Positions 26,332 to 38,087 are shown, numbered from the stretch's first letter. The stretch is 51,154 bases of DNA from Bifidobacterium santillanense (GCF_018555385.1 NZ_JAFEJS010000015.1:1-51154), one strand, 5' to 3'. Translations and numbers: made by a program. The notes: generated by a model not told the origin, from the letters alone.

Positions 26332-26949
26332 TCAGAGTCCCGGGATCAGCCCGCCCGGCGGGTCGAGGGTGAGGTAGCCCTCCTCGAGGTCGATCTCGGG
26401 GACGATCTGATCGACGAACGGCACCAGCGCGGTCTTCTCGATGACCGGCGTGCCGTCCTTGGCGGTGCCGACCGTGACCGGTTCGGCCAAACGGATCTTG
26501 AGCAGGGACTGGGCGGGGGAGTCGATGACGTCGACGACCTTGCCGATCACGAGTCCGGCCTCGGCGCCGAGCGCGTTCTCCTCGTCCATGCGGGCCTCGA
26601 GTCCGATGAGGTCCTTCGGGTACCATTCGTCGGCCTCGAGCATGTCCTCGGGGTCCTCGGCCTCGCCGTAGAGCTCCGTGCCGTTGAGCGCCTCGGAGGC
26701 GTTGCGGTCGTCGCAGCCCTCGAGCTTGATGATCCAACGGTTCTTGAACGTGCGCGAGGATTCGATGATGTATTCGGTCGCGCCGTCCTTCGAGTACAGC
26801 ACGGAGCCGGGCTCGAAGCGCCATTCCGGCTCGTCCGTGAAGATCTGGACGGTGACCTCGCCCTTCATGCCTTGGGCCCTACCGATACGACAGACCCTCA
26901 GCAGCTCGGGCTGCTGAGGGTCGTCCTGCATGTTCTGCTGATCTGCCAT
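26332..26949 (-). CDS. rimM: 16S rRNA processing protein RimM
   Basis: A 205-aa ribosome maturation factor. The N-terminal domain begins ELLRVCRIGRAQGMKGEVTV (the RimM signature) and the C-terminal PRC-barrel includes DLIGLEARMDEENALGAEAG and EIDLEEGYLTLDPPGGL. It binds S19 and assists assembly of the 30S head. It starts at 26949 and is followed upstream in the transcript by khpA and rpsP, the standard cluster. trmD, normally next, is absent here and lies at 17.9-18.8 kb. Confidence 0.93.
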   Translation of the reverse strand: MADQQNMQDDPQQPELLRVCRIGRAQGMKGEVTVQIFTDEPEWRFEPGSVLYSKDGATEYIIESSRTFKNRWIIKLEGCDDRNASEALNGTELYGEAEDPEDMLEADEWYPKDLIGLEARMDEENALGAEAGLVIGKVVDVIDSPAQSLLKIRLAEPVTVGTAKDGTPVIEKTALVPFVDQIVPEIDLEEGYLTLDPPGGLIPGL

Positions 26950-27017
26950 GCCAAGCAGTGTACCGTAAGGCCGGCACCACCGTCATCGTGCGATGAACGT
27001 CGTCTGGCCGTACGGGC

Positions 27018-27251
27018 TCAGCGGCGCACGTCCATGATGTCGACGCGCACCTTGTGGTCGGACAGCGCCTGGACCACGGTGCGGATCGCGTTGGCCGTGC
27101 GGCCGGAGCGGCCGATCACGCGGCCGATGTCCTCCGGGTTCACGCGCACGCGCAGCAGTTCGCCGCGCGGGTTCTCGTGGGACTTGACGGACACGTCATC
27201 CGGGAAATCCACGATGTTCTTGATGAGGTGTTCCACAGCCTGTGCGAGCAT
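27018..27251 (-). CDS. khpA: KH-domain RNA-binding protein KhpA (YlqC family)
   Basis: A 77-aa single KH domain with the GxxG loop in IGRVIGRSGRTANAIR. In Firmicutes KhpA pairs with KhpB/Jag and binds many RNAs, affecting division and cell length. It is located between rpsP and rimM, the conserved site for this gene in Gram-positives. It ends MDVRR. The start ATG at 27251 follows AAGG. Confidence 0.9.
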   Translation of the reverse strand: MLAQAVEHLIKNIVDFPDDVSVKSHENPRGELLRVRVNPEDIGRVIGRSGRTANAIRTVVQALSDHKVRVDIMDVRR

Positions 27252-27293
27252 GACCAGCCTTCCTATGCGTGCTTATGCGCTATGCGCGGGGAT

Positions 27294-27746
27294 TCACTCG
27301 GCGTCGGCCGGAGCGTCCTCGGCCGGGGTCTCCTCGGCGGCGGCAGCGGCCTCAGCCTCGGCCTTGGCCTTCGCCTCGGCTTCGGACTTGGCGGCCTTGA
27401 GCTTCTGGGCCTCGGCCTCGACGGCCTCGACGCGGGCGGCGGCGTCCGGACCGGCCTCAACGGTCTTCAGGGTGCCCTCGGCACCGTCGAGACCCTTGAA
27501 CTTCTGCCAGTCACCGGTGATGTTCAGCAGCTTGTAGACCTGCTCGGTCGGCTGGGCGCCGACACCCAGCCAGTACTGGGCGCGCTCGGAGTCGATCTTG
27601 ATGGTCGACGGCTGGGTGTTCGGATCGTAGGTACCGATCTCCTCGATGGCACGGCCATCGCGCTTGGTACGGGAATCCATGACGACCACGCGGTAGTACG
27701 CGTAGAACTTCTTACCCATGCGCTTGAGACGAATCTTGGTTGCCAA
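27294..27746 (-). CDS. rpsP: 30S ribosomal protein S16 with extended C-terminal tail
   Basis: A 150-aa protein. Residues 1-85 are canonical S16 ([19 protein letters not shown], then [15 protein letters not shown]). The remaining 65 residues are an Ala/Glu/Lys-rich helical tail ([19 protein letters not shown]), seen in many actinobacterial S16 proteins. The start appears to be TTG at 27746: the family N-terminus is (M)ATKIRL and AAGGAG lies seven bases before TTG, with no ATG nearby. It is the first gene of the rpsP-khpA-rimM operon. The 182-base gap upstream should hold its promoter. Confidence 0.93.
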   Translation of the reverse strand: MATKIRLKRMGKKFYAYYRVVVMDSRTKRDGRAIEEIGTYDPNTQPSTIKIDSERAQYWLGVGAQPTEQVYKLLNITGDWQKFKGLDGAEGTLKTVEAGPDAAARVEAVEAEAQKLKAAKSEAEAKAKAEAEAAAAAEETPAEDAPADAE

Positions 27747-27928
27747 AACGGCTCTCCTTGTATATCTAGGGTTGTGGTTTCGGTTCGCATTGTGGGGCGC
27801 AGCTCGCCGAGCCCACGTGTTCCTCGCGACACGGGGTGTAGAGGGCGCCACGCGCGCGAATAACTGGCCCATTATAGCGCCGGGCCGGGGACCGGGCGAC
27901 ACGCCGCGGAATCGCCGGCCCTTCGCGG

Positions 27929-29014
27929 CTACTTCAGCTTGAGCGCGATCGTGCCGGTCAGCGCCAGGTGGTCGGTGTCGTTGACGACGAACGACTCGAC
28001 GCCGCGGAATGAGACGCCGGGGGTGGCGAGGATGTGGTCGAGCTCGATGCGCGGCCACGGCGTCCAGCGGGGGAACGTGAGGTTCGGGCCCCTGCCCTGC
28101 GTCAGGCTCGCGTCGCGGAAGCCCGACCTGAGCAGCGCGCGGAAGCTCGGATGCTCCGTCGAGGAGTTGAGGTCGCCCATCACGACCGCGATGTTCCGGT
28201 CGCCGATGTGCTCGGCCCGGGCGAGCTCGCCGAGGCCGATGATGCCGGCCGACCAGTCCGCGCAGCCGCGCATCGGGGAGCGCGGATGGGCCGACGCGAT
28301 CGTCGCCGTGCGCCCGTCGGCCAGACGCAGCGTGATCGCCGGGACGTCCGCCGCCGGGATCATGACGACGCTCGCCGTCGCCGCGGCCGGCTCATACGCC
28401 GAGAACAGCACGTTGTACCCGCCGTTATCGACCTCCGCCTTCGGCTCGCCCGACTGCCGGTAGGGCAGGACGTCGCCAATGCCGGCCGCGTCGAGCCGTG
28501 CGAGAAGATCGTCGCTCACCTCCTGCAGCGCCAGCACGTCGATGCCGCGCCCGCGCACCTCGCGCACGATCTGATCGGCGTCGGCGCGGCCGTAGCGGCA
28601 GTTGAGCGTCATCAGACGCAGCGACGACGGCGCACAGACCGATGCGGCGCCCCGGCCCCCGTCGCGGGAGGCCTCACGCGACGCGCCGCCGGCGGTGGTT
28701 CCCCCGGTGGCGACGCCGCGCGCCTTCGCGGCGATCCGGTCGCCGAGCGTCGGACGCGTGCGGAACCCCTTGCCCCAGTACTCGATGCGGCGCGACGACG
28801 CGGAGAGCGCGACCACGAGCAGCGGGCAGGCCGCGCCCCACTCGCCGGCCCACGCGGCCAGCGCGGCGAGAACGAGCGACGGCACCCACAGGAACGGTAT
28901 CAGCGCGATCAGATACGGCATCGGCATGCGCGCCTCGAGACCCGCGGGAAGTGCGCTCAGCAGGATCCACACTATGCATACGAGCACCCACGCGGCAATG
29001 ATCGTCATCAACAT
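27929..29014 (-). CDS. Membrane-anchored endonuclease/exonuclease/phosphatase-family protein
   Basis: A 361-aa protein. The first 80 residues contain three hydrophobic helices ([51 protein letters not shown]). A linker leads to an EEP domain from about residue 130 with its motifs: LNCRYG, LQEVSDD (metal-binding Glu), MGDLNSS, ELDHIL and DTDHLAL (catalytic His). Members include nucleases and sphingomyelin- or inositol-phosphatases; the membrane-anchored form is common in actinobacteria, with unknown substrate. ATG 29014 is used, with a weak ribosome site; 29008 is possible. Confidence 0.82.
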   Translation of the reverse strand: MLMTIIAAWVLVCIVWILLSALPAGLEARMPMPYLIALIPFLWVPSLVLAALAAWAGEWGAACPLLVVALSASSRRIEYWGKGFRTRPTLGDRIAAKARGVATGGTTAGGASREASRDGGRGAASVCAPSSLRLMTLNCRYGRADADQIVREVRGRGIDVLALQEVSDDLLARLDAAGIGDVLPYRQSGEPKAEVDNGGYNVLFSAYEPAAATASVVMIPAADVPAITLRLADGRTATIASAHPRSPMRGCADWSAGIIGLGELARAEHIGDRNIAVVMGDLNSSTEHPSFRALLRSGFRDASLTQGRGPNLTFPRWTPWPRIELDHILATPGVSFRGVESFVVNDTDHLALTGTIALKLK

Positions 29015-29041
29015 CTTGGACGAGGTCCTTTCGAATACGGC

Positions 29042-29067
29042 GAGAGGCCCCCTTGAGGGAGCCTCTC
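29042..29067 (-). terminator. Hairpin after ffh
   Basis: GAGAGGC and GCCTCTC enclose a 12-base loop between the end of ffh and the next gene on the same strand. It is a plausible terminator or attenuator for ffh; the T tract is weak. Confidence 0.5.
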
Positions 29068-29088
29068 GATCCTTGAGGGATGGGGATG

Positions 29089-30729
29089 TCAGTGGAGCAG
29101 ACCGGCCAGACCGCCGCCGAAGTTCGGGGGCAGCTCGCCGCCGTTCGCGTCGAGGGCCTGCTGCAGGCCGGCCGGCAGGGCCGGGTTCTGCGGCTTCTTG
29201 GCGAACGCCGAGCCGCCCGAGGCGCCGGAGGACTTGCCGGCGAGCTTGTCGCGCAGCGCCCTCTCCTCGGCCTCGCGCTTCATCGGGTTGCCGGACTTGC
29301 CCTTCTTCTTGTTCTTGCCCTTGCCTTTGCCCTTCTTGCCGCCCATCGCCGGGCCGCCGAAGCCGGGCATGCCGCCGCCGACCTTGTTGGACATGCGCTT
29401 CATCATCTTCGCGGCCTGCTCGAAGCGCTGCAGGAGCGCGTTGACCTGCGAGACTGTGGTGCCCGAGCCGTAGGCGATGCGGGCGCGGCGGGAGCCGTCG
29501 ATGATCTTCGGGTTGCGGCGTTCAGCCGGCGTCATCGAGTGGATGATCGCCTCGGTGCGGTCCACCTCGCGCTCGTCGAACATCTCCAGTTCCTTGCGGT
29601 GCGCCGCCATGCCCGGGATCATGCCGAGCAGCGACTTCATCGAACCGAGCTTGCGGACCTGCTGCAGCTGGTCGAGGAAGTCGTCCAGACCGAACGAGCC
29701 GTCGGAGATCTTCTCGGCGGCCTTGCGGGCCTCCGCCTCGTCGAACTGCTTCTGTGCCTGCTCGATCAGGGTCATGATGTCGCCCATGTCGAGGATGCGC
29801 GAGGCCATGCGGTCCGGGTGGAAGACCTCGAAGTCCTTGAAGCCCTCGCCCGTGGAGGCGAACAGGATCGGCTTGCCGGTCACGGACGCCACCGACAGGG
29901 CCGCGCCGCCTCGCGCGTCGCCGTCGAGCTTGGAGAGCACCACGCCGGTGAAGTCCACGCCCTCGTCGAACGCCTTCGCGGTCTTGACCGCGTCCTGGCC
30001 GATCATCGCGTCGATGACGAACAGGATCTCGTTGGGCTGCACGGCGTCGCGGATGTCGCGCGCCTGCTGCATGAGCTCCTCGTCGACGCCCAGACGGCCG
30101 GCGGTATCGATGATGACCGTGTCGTACAGCTTCTGCTTGGCCAGCGCGATCGAATCGCGCGCCACCTTGACCGGGTCGCCGGTCGTCAGGCCCGGCACGG
30201 TGACGTCGTCGCCGCCGTCGGACTGGACGCCCTTCTCCGGGGCGTACACCGGCACGCCGGCGCGCTCGCCGACGACCTGGAGCTGGGTGACGGCGTTCGG
30301 ACGCTGCAGATCGGCCGCGACCAGCAGCGGCGTGTGGCCGGAGTCCTTGAGCCAGTAGCCGAGCTTGCCGGCGAGCGTCGTCTTGCCGGCGCCCTGGAGG
30401 CCCGCGAGCATGATGATCGTCGGCGGGTTCTTCGCGAAGTTCAGCGGACGGTCCACGCCGGCTCCGAGCACGTCGGTGAGCTCCTCGTCCACGATCTTGA
30501 CGACCTGCTGCGCCGGGTTGAGCGCCTGCGACACCTCGGTGCCCAGCGCGCGCTCGCGCACGCGCGCGGTGAAGGAGCGCACCACCTCGAGCGCCACGTC
30601 GGCGTCGAGCAGCGCGCGGCGGATCTCGCGGATCGTGCCGTCGATGTCCGTCTCGGAAAGCTTGCCCTTGCTCTTCAGATGCTTGAACGCATTCGAGAGC
30701 CTGTCAGTCAAAGAACTAAATGCTGCCAT
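29089..30729 (-). CDS. ffh: Signal recognition particle protein Ffh (SRP54)
   Basis: A 546-aa GTPase that binds signal peptides on the ribosome and delivers them to the membrane with FtsY. The N domain spans residues 1-90, the G domain carries GLQGAGKTTLAGKL and IIDTAGRLG, and the Met-rich M domain includes GMIPGMAAH and the RNA-binding SGTTVSQVNALLQRF. The C-terminal 100 residues are Gly/Lys-rich (KKGKGKGKNKKKGKSG), longer than in E. coli. The ATG at 30729 is used. A phased repeat array lies just upstream at 30804-30973. Confidence 0.95.
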   Translation of the reverse strand: MAAFSSLTDRLSNAFKHLKSKGKLSETDIDGTIREIRRALLDADVALEVVRSFTARVRERALGTEVSQALNPAQQVVKIVDEELTDVLGAGVDRPLNFAKNPPTIIMLAGLQGAGKTTLAGKLGYWLKDSGHTPLLVAADLQRPNAVTQLQVVGERAGVPVYAPEKGVQSDGGDDVTVPGLTTGDPVKVARDSIALAKQKLYDTVIIDTAGRLGVDEELMQQARDIRDAVQPNEILFVIDAMIGQDAVKTAKAFDEGVDFTGVVLSKLDGDARGGAALSVASVTGKPILFASTGEGFKDFEVFHPDRMASRILDMGDIMTLIEQAQKQFDEAEARKAAEKISDGSFGLDDFLDQLQQVRKLGSMKSLLGMIPGMAAHRKELEMFDEREVDRTEAIIHSMTPAERRNPKIIDGSRRARIAYGSGTTVSQVNALLQRFEQAAKMMKRMSNKVGGGMPGFGGPAMGGKKGKGKGKNKKKGKSGNPMKREAEERALRDKLAGKSSGASGGSAFAKKPQNPALPAGLQQALDANGGELPPNFGGGLAGLLH

Positions 30730-30803
30730 AATGGGTCAAGTCTAGCCGCGACGCGGGAAAACCGAACGGCGCCGTGGCCCGGCCGCCCACCCGCCATCCC
30801 CCC

Positions 30804-30973
30804 GCGCGAATTCCTTGCGCTGCACGGTCCCTCGGCGCAAAATTCCCGCGCGTACCGAATCTCGGCGCGAATTATTCGCGCCGGAGGGGTGTCTGGCGCA
30901 AACAATTCGCTCCCAGCGGTTCTATGCGCGAATTGTTTGCGTTGGGGGCCTCCGGGCGCAAACAATTCGCGCC
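30804..30973. repeat. Six-copy array of 17-19 bp near-palindromes, period 30-31 bp
   Basis: Copies centred at about 30812, 30843, 30873, 30904, 30934 and 30964 resemble GGCGCAAACAATTCGCGCC. The clearest are GGCGCGAATTATTCGCGCC at 30864-30882 and GGCGCAAACAATTCGCGCC at 30955-30973. Spacing alternates 30 and 31, about three helical turns. The array fills the divergent gap (30730-31212) between ffh and the CDF-like transporter, which holds no other feature. Confidence 0.8.
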
Positions 30974-31212
30974 GAGGAGTTGAGAGCGTCGGCCCGGGGC
31001 GAAACCTCGGTAAGGGGCGTCCGATACCATGGAACGACAAGATATTTTCCGTGGATATTGACCTTTATCGGCCGCATCGGACGCCCGTTCCGCGTCGCGC
31101 GGCCCTCCCTGTCGATTTCCGTGGACACCCCTGAGTTTGACTGCTGTGAGCCGTGCCCTGTGGCGGGTTGAGGCCAACGCAGACAAGCCAAGCAACGGAA
31201 GGCCCACCATAT

Positions 31213-32277
31213 ATGACCGATACCAATACCATCGGAGTCACCGATATCGCCGCGCGTACGCCGGCCGGGAGGATTCTCGGCCGCATCGCGCGTCGCATCG
31301 CCCCCGTCCCCGGCGACCGGGAGGAGCCGTCGGGCCGCGGTCCGTCCCCAGTATCCGATCCCTCCGGCACCGTCAACCACAAACAGGTCGAGCGTCGCGC
31401 CCTGACCGTCGGCATCGTCGTCAACGCGCTTCAGGTCGCCGCCGGCATGGCCGTGTTCTTCATGACCGGCCTGAAGGCCATGTTCCTCGACTTCTCGTTC
31501 ACCGCGATCTCGGTCCTGTCGGGACTGGTCGCCGTGTACCTCTCCACGCGCACCGTGCGCACCACCGAGCGCTTCCCCAACGGCCTGTTCGCGCTCGAGC
31601 CGATCTACGCGATCGCCAAGGCGATCTTCACGCTCTCCCTGCTCCTTTACTCCCTGATCGACGTCTCGCAGGTCGCCTACGACTGGTTCGTGCTCGGCGA
31701 GGGCGAACGCATCGAGACCGGTCCGGTCGTGATCTACGAGATCGTCACCGTGGTCGTCTGCTTCTCGCTGTGGGCGTTCTACCGCCGCTCCAACCGCGCG
31801 ATCCGCGACTCCAGCACGATGCTCGCCGCCGAATGCAACAGCACGCTCGTCGACGGCGCGATGTCGGCCGGCATCGGCGCGGTGGCCGTCGCGCTGCTGG
31901 TGCTGCCGGTCTCCGGTCCGCTCGGCTTCCTGCACTACACCGGCGACTTCTTCATCACCGTGGCACTGGTCGCCTGCACGATCAGGGAGCCGTTCGGGGT
32001 GCTGAGGGAGGCGTTCGTCGAGCTCGTCGGCGGCGTCCATGACGACGACGAGACGAACGCGCACGTGGAGGAGGTCGCGCTGCGGCATCTGCCGAAGGGC
32101 ACCGAGTACGAGCGGACGCTGATCTTCAAGACCGGCATGAACTACACGGTCGACGTGTACCTCGCCGGCGTGAGCGACGTGATCGACGTGGCCGACCTCG
32201 TCGAGTGCAAGCGTGCGCTCGAGCGCGAGCTCAGGCGGCGACTGCACATCGTCGACGTCGACTTCGTGTTCGACTAG
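31213..32277 (+). CDS. Cation diffusion facilitator-like transporter
   Basis: A 354-aa protein: a polar N-terminus of about 55 residues, then about five or six membrane helices (LTVGIVVNALQVAAGMAVFF; AIFTLSLLLYSLIDV; GAMSAGIGAVAVALLVLPV) and a cytosolic C-terminal domain of about 80 residues (RTLIFKTGMNYTVDVYLAG). The layout and LDFSFTAISVLSG / ECNSTLVDGAMSAG positions fit the CDF superfamily, which exports divalent metals by proton exchange. The usual HD metal-ligand pairs are not fully conserved (one of each Asp pair is visible), so substrate and activity are uncertain. ATG 31213 is used. It converges with cysS at a strong hairpin. Confidence 0.7.
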   Translation: MTDTNTIGVTDIAARTPAGRILGRIARRIAPVPGDREEPSGRGPSPVSDPSGTVNHKQVERRALTVGIVVNALQVAAGMAVFFMTGLKAMFLDFSFTAISVLSGLVAVYLSTRTVRTTERFPNGLFALEPIYAIAKAIFTLSLLLYSLIDVSQVAYDWFVLGEGERIETGPVVIYEIVTVVVCFSLWAFYRRSNRAIRDSSTMLAAECNSTLVDGAMSAGIGAVAVALLVLPVSGPLGFLHYTGDFFITVALVACTIREPFGVLREAFVELVGGVHDDDETNAHVEEVALRHLPKGTEYERTLIFKTGMNYTVDVYLAGVSDVIDVADLVECKRALERELRRRLHIVDVDFVFD

Positions 32278-32415
32278 GCCTTGGTTCCGAGAAGCCGCGG
32301 GCGGCGACTCGTTCCTCGGGGACGTGTGCGGATTCCCGGAGAGAGCTCCCGGTCGTCCCCGAAGCGGCGTGACGCATCGGGGACCACGAGTCCGGTGGTT
32401 TCCCGTATGACACAA

Positions 32416-32454
32416 TGAAGGTCCCCCGACCCATTGCGGATCGGGGGACCTTCA
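32416..32454. terminator. Bidirectional terminator between CDF-like gene and cysS
   Basis: TGAAGGTCCCCCGA pairs with TCGGGGGACCTTCA around a short loop. It lies between convergent genes and should stop transcription both ways. Confidence 0.75.
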
Positions 32455-32549
32455 TCGTCGTTGCGCGTTCATGCCGCACGGGAACCCGTCATGGGGGCGG
32501 AACATCCGTCATACGGCGTCCGGTCGCCGTGCGGGGGAGCGGGACTACC

Positions 32550-34199
32550 TCACTTCAGGGACCAGGTGGAGCCCTGCGGACCGTCCTCGATGGCGACGCC
32601 CGCGGCGGCGAGCGCGTCGCGGATGGCGTCGGCCTTCGCGAAGTCGCGGGCCTTGCGGGCCTCGGCGCGGGCGTCGAGCTGCTCGCCGATCAGGGCCTCG
32701 AGCGCCTTGTGCTCCGGGGAGACGTCCTCGCCGTCGCCGGCCGCACCGGCCGCGCCCGAGGACACCCACGGCTCGGCCAGCGGGTCCAGGCCGAGCGTGT
32801 CGAGCATCGCGCGCACGGCGACCAGGGAGTCGCGCACCTCGGACTTCGCCTCGTCGGAGTCGGCGTGGTCGGCGAGCTTGGACAGCAGCGTGTTGCCGGA
32901 ACGCACGGCCGAGAAGATCGCGGCCGTCGCGCCGGAGACGTTGACGTCGTCGTTCATCGCGGACGTGAAGTCGGCCGGCAGCTCCTCGGCCGGGACCGCG
33001 ACGATCTCCTCGCGCGCGGGCTGGCCGCCCAGGGCGACGCCGGCGCGCTCGATGAAGTTCGCGATGCGCTCGTACGCGGCCTGCGCCTCGACGAGGGCCT
33101 GGTCGGACCATTCGAGCATCGAGCGGTACTGCACGCCGCCCAGTGCATAGCGCACCACCCACGCGGAGTGCTCCGCGAGCACGCTCGGCACGGACAGGCC
33201 GGTGCCCAGCGACTTCGACATCTTCTCGCCCTTGGCGGTCACCCACGCGGAGTGCATCCAGCGCGCGGCCGACTCGTAGCCGGCGGCGCGGGTCTGCGCC
33301 ATCTCGTTCTCGTGGTGCGGGAAGCGCAGGTCGAGGCCGCCGCCGTGGATGTCGAACCCGTCCTTCAGGTAGCGGTGGCTCATCGCCGAGCACTCGATGT
33401 GCCAGCCCGGGCGGCCCACGCCGAACGGGGTGTTCCAGCGGGCGTCCTCCGGATCGGTGTCCTTCGGTGCCTTCCACAGCGCGAAGTCGCGCGGATCGTG
33501 CTTGTCGGGGGAGGCGTCGGCCGGATCGACCGGATTGTACTTGTCGTCGCCCGCGGCGTCGACGGACGGGCCCATGCGGTCGGCCACGGCCGCCGCCTCG
33601 TCCACCTCGGCGGTCTGCTTCTGGTGCGTGAGCTCGCCGTAGTGCGGCCAGGACGCGACGTCGAAGTACACGTTGCCGGTCGGCTCGCCGTGCTCGTCGG
33701 TGACGACGTAGCCGTGGCCGTTGTCGATGATGCGCTGGATCAGGTCGATCATGTCGGACATGTGGCCGGTCGCGCGCGGCTCGACCGTCGGCGGCAGGAC
33801 GCCGAGCGTGTCGTACGCCTGCGTGAACTCGCGCTCGTAGTAGTAGGCGCGCGCCCACCACTGCTGACCCGCGGCCGCGGCCTTGTCGAGGATCTTGTCG
33901 TCGATGTCGGTGACGTTGCGCACGAACGTGACCTTGTAGCCGAGCTTGAGGAACCAGCGGCGGATGATGTCGAACGCGACGGCCGCGCGGATATGGCCGA
34001 TGTGCGGCGACGACTGCACGGTGGCGCCGCACACGTAGATGCCCACCTCGCCGGGCTTGATCGGCGTGAACACGCTCGTGGTGTGCGAGGCGGTGTCGTA
34101 GAGCCTGAGTCCCGCGGCGAGCGGGGAGACCTTCGCCGGCGTCAGCGAGGTCGGCAACACGGAAGTATTGAAATCATGCGGTTCTTGGCTGTTTCCCAT
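32550..34199 (-). CDS. cysS: Cysteinyl-tRNA synthetase
   Basis: A 549-aa class I synthetase that charges tRNA-Cys. The HIGH motif is seen in [15 protein letters not shown], preceded by the zinc ligand Cys in IYVCGATVQ; the second zinc-site region is [14 protein letters not shown] is in [13 protein letters not shown]. Length is slightly above the usual 460-500 because of an N-terminal extension of about 45 residues and a small insertion near 200. ATG 34199 begins [11 protein letters not shown]. The upstream region carries the eight-copy 51-bp repeat array. Confidence 0.94.
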   Translation of the reverse strand: MGNSQEPHDFNTSVLPTSLTPAKVSPLAAGLRLYDTASHTTSVFTPIKPGEVGIYVCGATVQSSPHIGHIRAAVAFDIIRRWFLKLGYKVTFVRNVTDIDDKILDKAAAAGQQWWARAYYYEREFTQAYDTLGVLPPTVEPRATGHMSDMIDLIQRIIDNGHGYVVTDEHGEPTGNVYFDVASWPHYGELTHQKQTAEVDEAAAVADRMGPSVDAAGDDKYNPVDPADASPDKHDPRDFALWKAPKDTDPEDARWNTPFGVGRPGWHIECSAMSHRYLKDGFDIHGGGLDLRFPHHENEMAQTRAAGYESAARWMHSAWVTAKGEKMSKSLGTGLSVPSVLAEHSAWVVRYALGGVQYRSMLEWSDQALVEAQAAYERIANFIERAGVALGGQPAREEIVAVPAEELPADFTSAMNDDVNVSGATAAIFSAVRSGNTLLSKLADHADSDEAKSEVRDSLVAVRAMLDTLGLDPLAEPWVSSGAAGAAGDGEDVSPEHKALEALIGEQLDARAEARKARDFAKADAIRDALAAAGVAIEDGPQGSTWSLK

Positions 34200-34301
34200 A
34201 CGTCAAGAGTACACCCACGGCCTCCGCCCGCGTCCTCCCCCATGCAATCGGCTCGGGGACAGTCCCTGGGCTCGTACGCGTGCGGGGTGTGCGGGGTTGC
34301 G

Positions 34302-34681
34302 CCCGATCCTATAGGATCGGACGTTTCCGGGGTGCATAGGGACATGATTCGCGTCTGTTCCTATAGGAACGAACGTTTTCGGGTGTGAAATGGTGGGATC
34401 CGCGTCCGATCCTATAGGATCGGATACGAATCCGCGTGGAGGGGCCGTCGGAACGTCCGTTCCTATAGGATCGGACGATTTGGGGTCTGCGGGGATGTAC
34501 TTTGCGTCGGATCCTATAGGATCGGACGTTTCCGGAGTATGGAAGGACATGATTCGCGTCCGTTCCTATAGGATCAGGCGCAAATTTGCATGGGAATGGG
34601 CTTGGAACGTCCGATTCTATAGGATCGAGCGCGGATTCGTTCGGGGACGGGCTCCGGGCGTCCGTTCCTGTAGGATCGGCC
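34302..34681 (-). repeat. 51-bp repeat array, eight intergenic copies
   Basis: Eight copies of the palindromic core CCGATCCTATAGGATCGG (with single-base variants) are centred at about 34311, 34363, 34414, 34465, 34516, 34568, 34619 and 34670, spaced 51 or 52 bases. Bases between cores are related, for example GACATGATTCGCGTC in two of them. Read on the minus strand the unit matches the array inside the ABC ATPase gene (AAACGTCCGATCC). The array lies in the 575-base divergent gap between cysS and the glutamine amidotransferase gene; nothing else is seen there apart from the flanking promoter zones. Confidence 0.88.
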
Positions 34682-34774
34682 CCACGTAGGATAGGTCCCA
34701 GATGGAATTGGGCGTTTGCGGGCACGGAGACGCGTGTGTCCCGTGTTTACGCGGGTCGTGCCACAATAGGAGGC

Positions 34775-35539
34775 ATGACGCCACAAGTGCTTGTTCTGCA
34801 ACATGTCCCCTGGGAGAAGCCCGGGCGCATCGCCACCGCCTTCGACGAGATCGGTCTCGGCTATCAGATCCTCAACGTGGCGGACAAGAAGAAACCCGAT
34901 CTGCCGTCGTTCGACGAGGTGGCCGGTCTGGTCATCATGGGTGGGCCGATGGGCGCCACCGACTACGACAAGTACCCCGGGCTCAAGGCCGAGGCGAAGC
35001 TGGCGCGCGCCGCCATCGCCGTGAACAAGCCCGTGCTCGGCGTGTGCCTCGGACACCAGATCATCGCGACCGCGCTCGGCGCGAAGCTGCGTCACGGCGA
35101 CGCCCCGGAGATCGGCTTCGGCCCGATCAAGCGCGTGGACAAGCACGACTACTTCTCCATGTGGGACAAGCAGCTCAACGTGCTCCACTGGCATGGCGAC
35201 GTCGTGGGCCTGCCCGAGGGCGCGCAGTTGCTCGCCCGTTCCTCCGCCACCAAGGTGCAGGCGTTCCGCGCCGGATCGGCGCTGGGACTGCAGTTCCATC
35301 TCGAGGTGAGCTCCGCGCTGCTCGAGGAATGGCTCGACGAGCCGAGCATGGTCAAGGACCTCAAGGCCGCCGGCGGCTCCAAGTCGCAGCTGCGCGAGGA
35401 CTTCGCCCAGTACAACCCGCTGCTGCACCCGCTCGCCGATCAGGTGTTCACCGGCTTCGCGGCCCGCTGCAACAGCTATGCGCGCCGTCTCGTGCGCCAG
35501 GAGGAGGAGAACCGTCCCAAGGATCCGGTCATTTCCTGA
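34775..35539 (+). CDS. Class I glutamine amidotransferase-like protein
   Basis: A 254-aa protein with the GATase class I fold: the nucleophile Cys is in GVCLGHQIIA (near residue 89), the His in LQFHLEV (near 173), and the oxyanion loop MGGPMGA is present. It resembles stand-alone GMP synthase-like amidotransferases, which hydrolyse glutamine or gamma-glutamyl compounds; no synthetase domain is fused and no partner is adjacent. The AGGAGG lies only one base before ATG 34775, unusually close, but no other start matches the family N-terminus (QVLVLQHVPWEKPG). Confidence 0.82.
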   Translation: MTPQVLVLQHVPWEKPGRIATAFDEIGLGYQILNVADKKKPDLPSFDEVAGLVIMGGPMGATDYDKYPGLKAEAKLARAAIAVNKPVLGVCLGHQIIATALGAKLRHGDAPEIGFGPIKRVDKHDYFSMWDKQLNVLHWHGDVVGLPEGAQLLARSSATKVQAFRAGSALGLQFHLEVSSALLEEWLDEPSMVKDLKAAGGSKSQLREDFAQYNPLLHPLADQVFTGFAARCNSYARRLVRQEEENRPKDPVIS

Positions 35540-35579
35540 GAATCCGGGGATTGCCGGCATCGAACCGTCCTTCGAGTGA

Positions 35580-35702
35580 ATTCCTAGGCACATTCGTCAC
35601 TTCCTAGGCACCCAGTCCCGCGGCCGGTCCCTCGGAAAGGGCGTTCCGCGGTATGGCGGCGCGGGGTACCTGCCTAGGAAACGCGAAAAGTGCCTAGGAA
35701 AG
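35580..35702. repeat. Inverted-repeat element with CCTAGGCA ends, copy 2
   Basis: The left arm TTCCTAGGCACATTCGTCAC then TTCCTAGGCA faces the right arm TGCCTAGGAAACGCGAAAAG then TGCCTAGGAA. The arms match those of copy 1 (11581-11712); the middle does not. It sits between two genes of the same direction. Confidence 0.7.
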
Positions 35703-35744
35703 GCAGGACGGGCGTGTTGCGGCCATGGGCTACATTGGTGAGTC

Positions 35745-38018
<2,274 letters not shown>

Positions 38019-38087
38019 GGGGTGCGGCCCGGGAGACGGGCGGCCCGGTCGGTCGTGGGCCGTCGCCCGGTTGGCTCCCGGCTCCGG

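Noticed and set aside
28034..29056. Plus-strand frame opposite the membrane-anchored phosphatase
   Set aside because: It is shadow coding; the minus strand has EEP motifs and membrane helices.
34302..34681. CRISPR-like array of palindromic repeats with about 30-base spacers
   Set aside because: Repeats vary, the inter-core bases are related to each other rather than unique, spacing is 51-52 with a fully palindromic core, and no cas gene is present.
34309..34725. Minus-strand reading frame with SYRIGR and DPIGSD repeats over the array
   Set aside because: It is produced by translating the 51-bp repeats; 52-base steps change the frame along the array and there is no ribosome site or family.
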